Shown here one piece after another: positions 54,191 to 64,000 of a DNA stretch of 64,000 bases (the stretch's first letter is position 1; each line of letters starts with the position of its first letter). The DNA comes from Amylostereum areolatum (Eukaryota; Basidiomycota; Agaricomycetes; Russulales; Stereaceae): positions 558,001 to 622,000 of the forward strand of contig SAXG01000020.1 in assembly GCA_012932865.1 (NCBI GenBank), given 5' to 3'. Position numbers and translations under genes: made by a program. The notes under the pieces were generated by a model. It was not told the origin of the DNA and did not search any database. It saw only the letters and a list, made by a program, of their open reading frames with translations.

Positions 54191-57140
54191 ATGGCATACA
54201 ACCGCGAATGGGACAAAGGAAAGGATGGGTGGTCAGCAGATAATGGCGACACCGGTGGCTGGCAAGACTATACAGGCGGAGGAGGTCGGGGGAACGTGCG
54301 GTACAGGGAAGAGGAATATTACGGCGATGGCAAAAGGAGGAGGTATAACAACGGGGTGCGTCCAGTGCATCTTTGAATTTCCCTGTCGCTTTTGTTTACA
54401 CTCGCCAACTATAGGGTTACGATGCGGGGCAGGGCTGGGACGACAGCAGCTACGATGCCGGTCAATACCAGCAGCCGCTGGTCGCGCCGACCCAGCAGCC
54501 TTACGCGCAGGACGATCGCCCTCCGCGAGGAGGTTTCAACCTTGGCGGGACGTCGACCAGTGGCACTGCTAGCGGAGGCTTTCAAGGCAATCGAAAGCGC
54601 CTCGCCCCGAGCGAACCAAGCCCTCACGTTATTTTCCTCGGTCTTGACCCCGACTTCACCGAAGCGGATGTCTGTCACTCGTTCTGCCTCCTCTTCCCGA
54701 TCACCTCACTGAGTGCCTACATCCGCAGTTGCAATCTTATTTATCCTACAATGGCTGCAGCATCGAATCGACCACGATTATTCGAGAGAGAACAACAGGC
54801 ACTTGCCCATCACTTGCATCTGTGCTTGGACCTTCGCATTGACGACTCTTCCTGGGGTTTTGCTCCCTGCCTTTGCTTCCCCAGGCCAGTCCAAAGGTTT
54901 CGGCTTTGCCCAGTTCTCGTCGGTCGAAGGCGCCCGTGCCTTCGTCGACCCTTCCTTTCCCTTTATACAGGTCCCTCCCCCCGCCTCGCACGGTGCCACA
55001 GCGACTGCTGCATTCTACAAGGCGCTTGAGACGGGCGCGCAACATACAGGACGAAGAGTGAAGATCGACTTTTCTCAGAGCGCCAGTCCGGGTGACAGAG
55101 GTCGATTCGGACGCCCAGCGAACGCTAATGATGGGACGCGCGATATCGGAAATTCGCAAGCACCTGTTCTACTGTTCAGAGGGCTCGACCCCATGTCGGG
55201 ACCCTCGGCCGTTCACCAAGCGATGCTAACCTCCTCCGGTCTTAACAAGGAAGGGGCGAAAGGCATGAAGAGGATCGTCATCATCAAGGATAAGGTCACG
55301 ATGGCCAGTTGGGGTTTTGCGTTTGTGGAGTTTGTTGACGCACAGGTATTTCGATCAAGGCAGTTTCAACATAGAATATGTCTGACGCTCAGCCTCGACA
55401 GGCCGCCTCCACTGTCCTGGCTGTCACTATGTCGCCACAGATTCATCCCAACGGGTTTCGCATCTCAGACAAACCTGTAGCAGCTTCATTTGCACACCCC
55501 TACTCTTTCCAGCCGCTGGCCAATCCCATGCTGAGGGACGAAGCGTGCATTTCGTCCTCGATGGCTCTCGGTGGTGTCGAAGGGACCTGGGTGCGATATT
55601 GGGATGAAGCCTCCACGGCAGCTATCCTTGAATTCAAAGTAGAAGAACCTGCGCCCCAGCAACCGTCAGCTCCTGGAAAAGAGAAGAAGAAGAGGCCTAA
55701 GAGTGAGCTGGTCGTTGCAGTGAATCTGTGGACTGCTGCTCACTTGTTTATGTAGTTGATGCAGACGCCGCGGCTCTACGTGCAATCCCTGTGGAAGCTT
55801 CTACCTTGCCTGTGTCAGACAAGCCTGTAACGTTAAATTTCAAGGGCTTGACAACAAACAAGATCTCCGGTACATTTTTACCACCATCTCGCCCCCTTTT
55901 TCAATACTGATTCAGCTGCAGCTAAAGCTGCACCGCTGACATTGGGATTCTCTATGGCTGACGATGCTGGAACTGATGACGAAGCTTCTCATGGTAAGGA
56001 GGACGATGCTAAGGGTAAGATTTGTTTCTTGTACTAACCTAAAGAGGCATGCGTTTTTGACGGGTGTCCCGCAGTTGCCGCGGCGAAGAAAGTGGCCCCA
56101 ATGATTGCGAGCAAGAAGGTGGGGAATATCGTCTTCCCATGCGTCAAGGATAGTAATATTTCTTGCCTTATAGATAGCGAACAATATCAACAAGTGGAAT
56201 CAAGCTCAGGAAGGGATGAATTCGGGAGCGTCTAGTTCTGCCCCCGTTCCGGTTGTCGTACGACTCGCCAGATCTTAGCCGGGAGTCTGCTAATGCGCAC
56301 ATGTATAGTCCGCTCCTTCGTCCAATGTGGTGATCACGCCAGTGCAAACCAAAGCAGACACGCCTCCCCCAGAAGCAGAATTCGAATTCTCGGACGTAGT
56401 CAAGTTAACGTGCTTGCTTTGCGCGCGGCAATTCAAGACGATGGATCAGCTCAAGCGACACAACAAGGAATCTGATCTACACAAAGTGCGTCTAGTTCAT
56501 TGCCATCCAGCTCCATTTTCTGACCAAATTATCATAGAAAAACCACAAGGACCCCAATCTCCGCGATATTGCAAGGGAGAAAGCGCAGGCCGTAAAAGCA
56601 AGAGAAGAATCCTCGAACTCAACTCCTGATCCGCAGCCTGTGCAACCGAAATATCGCGACCGCGCTTCAGAGCGTCGTGTCATGCACAACCAACCCGATA
56701 TGCCTTTGCCCGAAACGACAGAAGACCCTCGAAAATCGCGTCGTTTTGCAGAAGGGCCGCCACCGCCACCATCTCCGCCACCCCCAGCCTTGAACCCTGG
56801 CAAGGACGATACGAACGTAGGCAATAAACTTTTGAAAATGATGGGCTGGAAGGAGGGTACAGGGCTCGGTGTTGACGGCGGAGGACGTGTGGACCCTATG
56901 TAGGTCGCTATGTGGCTGCATTGCTGAACACCAAAGGCTGACCCGTCTCGTTGCAGCCAAACAGCCATCTACGCTTCCGGTGCGGGGTTGGGTGCCAGCA
57001 AAGGTAAAGAGGTGGGTAAATATCCCGATGGATATACTGGCTATGTACACATGGCGAAGGACGCGGTGAGCCATTGTCTTTCCTCCTGTTCCATCCGCTA
57101 ATTTTATGGTATATAGGCTCGCGAACGTTACGAGAGTTAG
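54191..57140 (+). CDS. RBM5/RBM10-like RNA-binding splicing factor (RRM, C2H2, G-patch)
   Basis: Multi-exon gene. N-terminus MAYNREWDKGKDGW, Gly/Tyr/Asp/Arg-rich. The first RRM (HVIFLGLDPDFTEAD, KGFGFAQFSSVEGARAFV) is split by introns. A second RRM-like block follows (VLLFRGLDPM...GFAFVEFVDAQ), then the conserved NPMLRDEA...GTWVRYWDEAS stretch. A C2H2 finger (LTCLLCARQFKTMDQLKRHNKESDLHK, about 56,400-56,485) and a G-patch (LKMMGWKEGTGLG, about 56,835-56,870) follow. The end is HMAKDAARERYES at 57,138-57,140 (TAG). This order is that of RBM5/RBM10, which act in spliceosome assembly and 3' splice site choice in the nucleus. Intron 54,799-54,884 is GC-AG (CAG/GCACTT...CCCCAG). Intron 1 is 54,356-54,414. 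No RanBP2-type finger was seen. Confidence 0.85.
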
Positions 57141-57435
57141 GTTGGCGCGTACGATCGAGCTCTGTCTCCACATTGCTATGGACCCGGCGTCTCGTCTGCT
57201 CTTTTATTTATATTCATCGTACTTTATATCATGCGAATTTCCTCATCGTCCTCCGTTTAGTCATGTGAAGGTGGCTATCTCAGAAGAAGCATGGTGTCGA
57301 ATGGGCGTCATTCATCGACTTGCACCTTTAAGGGTGAAAACCAACTATTCTCACGCGCAACGTGCACATATTGGCTCTTATTTAAGATGGCAGCAACCAA
57401 CGTTGTTCTGGTCTGTTCTCCCACATATCTCAAAT
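57141..57435. other. Intergenic region, promoter of the DUF4470 gene
   Basis: Just under 300 bp, no ORF supported. No clear core promoter word recognised. Confidence 0.4.
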
Positions 57436-60400
57436 ATGGCTCATCCTCTTGTTTGGCCAGGAAAATACTTCTTCTACCCAATCGGGAACACCTCAGCTGT
57501 GTGCATGACAAGAGACGTCGCTCTTGAGGATGACGCGTCTATCCTTCTTCTAGGATGTGGCGATCCGAGGAACGTTTTGTATACCGTCTCTTGCGAGCCC
57601 AAGGACAGTGAGTTCGCTGCTTCATCTCAAAGTCTTCGCGTTGTTCACGTTACTCTTGCCACATGTAGTCGGTCGCAAGCTGGACTTCACATGCTGTGAC
57701 ATCGATCCTGCGGTATTGGGTGCGTTCCCACCATTAGCGCAGTGGATAACTTGATATTCATGAGCTACTCAGCACGGAACGTTCTTCTATTCACCATGGT
57801 CTCCGATCAACTATCCTCCTCTATGATATGGAACATTTTCTTCCATATGTACCTTGACAAGAACTCCTACGGCATGCTAATCGACCAATGTCGTAAGCTA
57901 ATCAGAATATCCGAATCCGTCGAGCTTTGGGACGAGTCACCGTATGGGCGCTACCTCAAGATATCCACCGCACACACCTTGTCGGAACTACGTCGTCATT
58001 GGACATTATACGTCGACTTTGAATCACTTCCTCCCCCCCGCGCTCACAAAATTCGTGAGGCATTCGTCAAGGTGTCGAAAGTTAATTCTGCAAAGCGAGC
58101 AATAACATCTGCGCGTTCGGCCGGACCAGTTCTAAGCTCCGCCATGCCGCTCCTTCCAGAGCTTTTCGTGCATTACTGGAAGAACGGCGTCACCTTTACC
58201 AATTCCATGCAAATTGGTGCCGCCACATTGCTCAACCCGACTTTTGTGTACTCCCTTGGAGGCGAAGGCATATCGGTCCACTATGGCACGGATCCAGTAG
58301 CCCCATTCCATCTAGCTCCATTGTTCGGAAATGCGCGAAAAGCTCTTTCCATTTCGGACGTCGTCAAGGCCGCCATGGTCGAATTCGAGGGCTGGTGTTC
58401 ATCTTTATTTTCTGCCATATCCTCTTCAGGCTCTCCTATTCCAATTATTCGGTTCATCGTAGGTGATGCCATCGCAGTTTGCAGAGCCCTGAAAGCGTTC
58501 GAAACGACGGGCTCTCTTGACATCGGTGTCCCTGTGGCACAATGGAAAACACAGCTCATCCAGCTAAGCCGGAAGGAATATATCGCAGAGGGTGCCCCAG
58601 TCATTTTCGATGTTATCGACACTTCAAACTTGAATGACCACATTGGCTTGCTCAACGTGCTCATCGCCACCGTGCCCATTCTATCAACTCCTTCTGGTGT
58701 TTTATACACTGAATCACTCTTATTTCGTGGGGAAGACGCAACTAAAGAGTTCACGGAGCTTCTATATGCAGACGTCGCAATCATTGCGCTGCTGATTGGC
58801 TTGTGTCCTGTTGACTACCTATCCGGGTTCACCTCCCGTTGCAACACGCACGAACTCGTGATGCATCGTGTCTCGAAGAACATGACGCAGTTTCATCAAG
58901 TTACCACTTGGAAACCTCCAGCCTCGGGAGATGGTACTACGAGTTCGGGCAGACCAATGTGCCTTTATACGTTCGATTCGCACCAGCTTGGGACGCTTCT
59001 ATATGACATTTATCATCTAGTAAGTCTCCTTGTGTCCTGGATAGTCGACTTACACTTACTTCTTGTAGTTATTCGAGCAGGAAGATGCGATGAACTTCTG
59101 GCAGTCTAATCAAAACAATCTTCTCCGGGCCCTCGCTGCATCGAACATCATCCATTATTCTAGGGAGAGTTTTGTCCTATTCCTCAAGCTCATCAGGGAC
59201 AAGCTGAACCGGGACAATGAACGGTGGACCGAGATTATGGACCGCTTTTTCGACCTAAAGGAGGCCGACCGTACCCTTAAAATGGATGAAAACAACAGTC
59301 AAGATTTCTATGCACAGCTGCATCGTCAAAATGTCTACAGTGTGTCATTCTATAAGCTTCCGGTCCGCAAAATCGGAAGGTTTCGTACTTGGGAAAATGT
59401 TCCCGTCGTCGTCAGGATCGTCCTGATCGTACCGCGCCACCATTTGGCTATCCTGGAGGATATGGAAGAGAAGGCCGGGACACCACCCCTTCAATGCGAT
59501 GTCCGGGGCACTCGATGCCACAATATATTCACCAGTATTCACGCGGCGTTTGGTCGGGCCATAGCCATGGGCACAAGCAGCCGTCCCTGGGTCCAGTTTG
59601 AAGAAGACCTCCAAGGCTGGAAGGGGTCATCGTCGCTCGTCGTCTCCTTTACCATGCCAGCATTTCTCTTGGCCGAAATCGAAGATCCCTCAGATCTATT
59701 CGTACGACTGGGTTTACGCAGCACACAGGCTTCGACGCAATTCATTCCCAAGCTTGGCCTTGAACTCTGTCTTTTCAGCGCGCGATTTATGGATGAATCT
59801 CAAGTCCACGTCCTTCCAGAGCAGCAGCAACCTCGAACGACGTCTACCAAGACTTCATTAGCTTTTGCCCCGTCCACAATTGCTCAGATAGGAGATGTGG
59901 AGTCTGTGGTCGTAGAATTAGACGAACAGTGCGAGCTGGTTGCGTCTCTTGTCGCCCGTATCTCCGTCAAAAGCGTGGAGGCAAAGGCACTTTTCCAAGG
60001 TGGCACTTCTCCAGACATATCGCAAACAGCTCCTTGCGTAATGCGCATTACTCTTGAAGCGTACATGCAGGATGTTGTGTACCCGTTCCCTGTCGTTGGG
60101 TCTAAAAATCGCGCCAGGCTTGCGAGAAAGTCACTTTACATCGAGGTATGTACATTGCACACTTGAGCTTCGTGTGTAAAGGCTAATAGTTGGTTTATAG
60201 ATCATTGTCCCTATATCCGGTGCTCTTAAGCCCGACGGAATGAGGCTCAATCCGTTCCCCGTGGTCCCGAGCGGTGTCAAAGGCCACCTTCAACCCTGGT
60301 CGCTTCACAGGCTCGATCTGTCTTCCCTCACAATTCTCGATATCAAAGCGAAGGGCTTGGACAAATGGTTGAATTCACATGTGAGCTCAATGATGTCAGC

Positions 60401-61130
60401 CAGTGAACTTTCCCTCAGGAAAAAACGCCAAGTCGACGTGATGATGTTCATAAAGGACACCATCCACACGATCTTCGTGCGTTCATCTGGCATCCAGGGG
60501 GGATCTAGGCAACGAGTTTTCAGTCTTCATGATGCCGCGACAAAGAACTGTGACACGGTACTCTTTATTAGCGAGATGCGATTCGACGTGTCGTCCCATA
60601 CGATGGTCTGTGACGCGTACGTTCTTCCCCTCACCAAGGATGTTATGGTCAAGATCGAGAAGGACTTCGGCAGAGTGGTCTCTGCTGGAACCGTTACTGT
60701 GGAGACCTACGAGGGCGAGATGGCGGCATGGAAGAGGCTACTTCCCGCATTCGCCGAACGCTGCAGAACTAACTGGAAGCACACTCCCAACTGCGAATAC
60801 AAGGCCAGAGGCATGATTCCACTCACAGAGGAGATGGAGAAAGACCCCTTGTGTAGTTGCGGACGAGGAAAAGATGTTTCAGGGATGGTGAACGTGCCGT
60901 CATGGAGGAACCTTGCACCGCATGTGACAAGGATCGCACTCAGCCCATTATACGCCGTCTCGTACTTGGAAACAGTAGGGCGCGATCCGATGGCGTACAA
61001 ATGCTCAACATGTCGCGGGAAAGGGAAACCCAAGCTGAAGGAGTGCACAGGGTGCAGGAAGGTGCGGTACTGTTCGGAGGCATGTCAGAAGAAGGATAGG
61101 AAAGCCCACAAACCCCGCTGTAAAAAATAA
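57436..61130 (+). CDS. DUF4470 protein with C-terminal MYND zinc finger
   Basis: Start MAHPLVWPGKYFFYPIGNTSAVCMTRD at 57,436. Exons join across introns 57,608-57,668 and 57,720-57,772 to give ...GCGDPRNVLYTV...IGRKLDFTCCDIDPAVLARNVLLFTMV, the typical DUF4470 opening. A third intron is near 59,020-59,067 (GTAAGT...TTGTAG) and a fourth near 60,147-60,200 (GTATGT...TATAG). A long middle region follows and then a MYND finger at the C-terminus (CSTCRGKG...CTGCRKVRYCSEACQ...HKPRC, about 61,000-61,125). About 1,150 residues. Such proteins are common in Agaricomycetes; the function is unknown, and the MYND finger suggests protein-protein contact. Confidence 0.85.
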
Positions 61131-61457
61131 GTAGAAGTCGTAAGTGATATATTTGAGCAAACGGTCTTTCTCAGACAAGTGCTCATGTATCACTTATGAC
61201 GGAATTACAGTGACGATAGACGTCTAGTAGACACTGTGCGGCCGCCGGCGAGGCGCCAATGATGTTTGTATGTGCTTGGCAAGAGCCTCTATCGTTACGT
61301 AAGACGCTCGTGCCTTAGATGGGATTAAGTCGTTGTATGGCAGATTTCCTTCCTCTCCACACATACCGATTCGGGCGCGAACGGTAGCCTGTTTCACTCC
61401 AGCATCTTAACCTGATTTCCATGTCATTGTATCTCCAGCGATACACGCATAATCCAT
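61131..61457. other. Intergenic region between the MYND gene and COG4
   Basis: No gene supported; the minus-strand ORF at 61,315-61,623 is an antisense shadow of COG4. Confidence 0.5.
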
Positions 61458-64000
61458 ATGAACGGAACACTCCCTTCCAACGGCTCTGCGATATCCCCCA
61501 CGTCCTCCTCCCGTCCTCCACCATCTCAGTTAACATCGCTTTCTCAAATTCTCTCTGCGCTCTCTTCCCTTGAATCTGAAGAGGCCGATGTATCCAACTC
61601 ACTCTCCGGCCTGCTTTCTTCACACGAGCCTATCCTTGCGTCTCTACGCCGCCTTCAAACGCTCTTCCCGGGACTTGATGAATTACACTCCGAAGCTTCC
61701 CATCTCTCCGATAAGGTGTCCGTTACCGCCCGAACAGCCGCACGCGTAGGAGGACGAGTTCGTACATTAGACGAGGAGATGCGTCGTGTACGCGAGGCGA
61801 ATGAACGCGTTGCGCAGGTTATGGAGCTCAAGGTCGTCCTGCTGTCAGTCCCTCCACGTATATCTCTCATCCGTTTCGTTCCCTCAGTCCTCTCTATCCG
61901 CCCTTCAGTCCTCCATTGAAAGCCAAGACTGGGAGTCAGCAACTCGTCATTGCGCTCGTGCGATGGCGTTGCCAGACGAGGTTGTTGGCGGAGCATTCGC
62001 CGAAACGGCCGTGGTGGGTCCACATTGGCTTCAAGAAATCGTGAAAATCTGTTCATGCAGTTTCTTCTAGCCCACAGCGGAAAGTCACCTGCCCCCGGCA
62101 CAGACACTTCAAAATGCGCGAGATCAACTCTTGGATGTGTTCAGACGCTCATTCAATGAAGCTACACAAGCCCGTGATGCGGCCGCGACAACTCGATTCT
62201 TCAAGCTATTCCCCGCGATAGGTTGGGAGGCCGAAGGTCTAGAAGCATATGCATCATTTGTGGTTGACCTTGTCAAAGTGCGCCCTCCCGCGTCTGCCAA
62301 AAGTAGGTGTCGTCGCGCGCGATATTGTGTCGGTCTCTGACCGTCTTACTCATCAGCGTCTTCCCCACTATACTACATCACCGCGCTTACCGCACTCTTT
62401 GAAAGCATCGCCATGGTCGTTGATCAACACCAGCCAGTGGTAGAGAAATACTACGGGCCAGACAAGATGGCGAGTGTTATCACACGACTTCTACAGGAAT
62501 GTGATCGAGTGGCAAAAAGCCTGATCGAAGGATGGGAAGAGGAGCGGTCGATGAAGCGAAAGGTACGTTTACATCCCCACGGATCTACGCTGAAGCTCAT
62601 AGACCCAGCTTTCCGATATTTCTAGTGTTACCTTTCCATCTGTTTCGCCACACTCGCCAGTCGTCCCTCGGCGTCCGCCACTACCGCCTTCTCAGGAGGA
62701 TACGGTTGACCCGCGTGAGATTGACAAGGTCATCACGGAGGCAGCTGGCATGGCCAGTCGGTGGAATCTATTCAGACGTTTTTTGTTTGACAGACTGAAG
62801 GTTTGTGTAACCTTTCCAGTCCTGTTGTACGTTCTTATCCCCATTGGCAGAACGAGACGGAATCGGAAGATGACACGGAAGAACGGTCCGCAACGCCTCG
62901 CCCTGGCACGCCTCAGCTTACGACCCCTCTACCTCAAGCCTCAGTCGACGATGAGACGTCAAAATCAGCTCAGCAGCTGCAAGCCCTCGAGACTTCAACC
63001 TGTAACCAGCTTTTTAATAACCTTCTCACCACGTATTACACGCCACTGGAGGTCTGGTATACCCGCAGTGCCATCGACAAGGTGATCCCCTTTATCTTCT
63101 CCCTTTCCTTGAAAAATTGTTGACCCCTTCTCTGCCAGGCCCACCGTTTATCAATCCCTGACGCTCTCTCGTCGCCTGCAACCACCACTACCCCAGATGA
63201 CGCGTTTTACATCCTGAAGGTCGTGATCGGGAGACTGCTTTCGACTGGCGCGCCGCAGGTCGTCGAGCGCACGGCGGCCATTTTGCGCGATGCAGTCGAA
63301 CGGGACTACGCGGGCGTTCTCAAACGGAAAATGGATGATGTATATAGGACCGCCGGTGCAGGACGCGAGCGCGAGACAGGCGTGGCATTTATCGTCAGTG
63401 TCCATTGCTCTTTATGTTCCTGTAGGGTGATGCTGACTGTTTCGTGCAGACACTTTTGAATGATCTGGACCTATCGGCGTCGCACATGGAGCGGTTGATC
63501 AAGGATGTGTTGTCTGCCCCGACGATATCCCAAGGATTCCTTGCGGATGAACAAGCATCGGTCACCGCTAGTGTATCCTCATTCACGACGCTTGTTCCCA
63601 AATTTCGATCCATTCTACGGGCGGGTTATCTTATCTCCTCTCAGCTGTGCTGTGCTCACTTCTTCCATGGGTTTAGGCGGGTGTGGAACAACTCTTCAAT
63701 CAGCTCATGCGACCAAAACTCCGGACACTGATTGTGGACCTGTATAAGGATGTGTCGTATGTGCTCGATGAGGATGCATATTCAGCGTCGGAGTATCAAG
63801 ATGTTGTACGCAAGAGATTTGTTAAGGCATGGGAGATACTCGTGGACGGGTACAAAGTCTGTCTCCTCCTTAATCTTCACGTGCGGCATACTGACAATGG
63901 TATGTATGCGCAGGAGACCTTCAGCGAGAATAACTTCCGTCTACTGTTTGGACTCGTGTTGGATGTGCTCATACGTCCCTGGGAAAAGTTCATTTTCGGG
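61458..64000 (+). CDS. COG4: COG4, conserved oligomeric Golgi complex subunit 4 (3' end off the window)
   Basis: Start MNGTLPSNGSAISP. An N-terminal coiled-coil region (LTSLSQILSALSSLESEEADV...LDEEMRRVREANERVAQVMELK) is followed, after short introns, by SSIESQDWESATRHCARAMALP, LLDVFRRSFNEATQARD, FFKLFPAIGWEAEGLEAYASFVVDL, YYITALTALFESIAMVVDQHQPVVEKYYGP, TCNQLFNNLLTTYYTPLEVWYTR, DAFYILKVVIGRLLSTG and LFNQLMRPKLRTLIVDLYKDVSYVLDE. This is the family order of COG4, a lobe A subunit tethering vesicles at the Golgi. At least seven small introns. The reading frame leaves the window at ...LIRPWEKFIF, so the C-terminal domain is missing. Confidence 0.92.

Noticed and set aside
57106..57699. 197-residue ORF before the DUF4470 gene
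   Set aside because: It only runs into the true first exon in frame and reads through its intron; the DUF4470 family start MAHPLVWPGKYFFYP fits ATG 57,436.
61315..61623. Minus-strand ORF at the COG4 start
   Set aside because: Antisense to a well supported COG4 first exon.

Overview
The window looks like a chromosome segment of a mushroom-forming basidiomycete (Agaricomycetes). The reasons are short (about 50-100 nt) GT-AG introns, KDZ (CxC2) and Plavaka-like transposon genes, a DUF4470/MYND gene and several Ty3/gypsy chromoviruses. It has two parts. Bases 1 to about 52,400 are a nest of mobile elements with almost no host genes. From a tRNA-Leu gene at 52,426 to the right edge it is ordinary, intron-rich, gene-dense host DNA: COQ7, a complex I B15/NDUFB4-like subunit, an RBM5/10-like splicing factor, a DUF4470/MYND protein and COG4, which runs off the edge.

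Left block, in order: a KDZ transposase gene (minus, cut by the left edge); a large fold-back (inverted repeat) element at about 3,833-14,765, itself hit by a solo LTR (4,242-4,713), a complete chromovirus copy A (5,106-12,200, TSD CCGCC) and a TA-flanked MITE (13,776-14,628); a cysteine-rich gene fragment; chromovirus copy B (15,863-22,958, dead, its gag hit by a family-2 solo LTR); a hAT-like non-autonomous element with an 8-bp TSD (23,321-24,231); chromovirus copy C (24,336-31,432); two small ORFs and a second family-2 solo LTR; a Plavaka-like pseudogene; low-complexity and tandem-repeat DNA; a P-element-like transposase gene cut by a family-2 LTR element (40,419-42,611); chromovirus copy D (42,612-49,709); a solo LTR with TSD GCGGA (50,030-50,449); and simple repeats up to the tRNA.

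The chromovirus family (family 1) encodes protease, RT, RNase H, a D,D35E integrase and a C-terminal chromodomain. In families 1 and 2, a 10-nt string 34 nt downstream of the LTR TATA box is exactly complementary to the primer-binding site that starts 2 nt after the LTR. This is the geometry of Tf1-type self-priming. Both families also carry a long, open, protein-coding leader upstream of gag that contains no Met codon. In copy A there is no ATG in any sense frame for the 1,349 nt between the predicted transcription start and the gag ATG. In family 1 this leader ORF is joined in frame to gag through a single TAG, which also lies inside a candidate 168-nt in-frame intron. This AUG-less leader/Gag extension together with self-priming is the most unusual system in the window.

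Copy A (LTRs with about 3 differences in 420 bp) is the youngest copy. B carries stop codons mostly explained by C-to-T changes, plus deletions. C has a stop and a small integrase deletion. D has four single-base-type frameshifts. B, C and D lack target-site duplications, which suggests ectopic recombination inside the nest.
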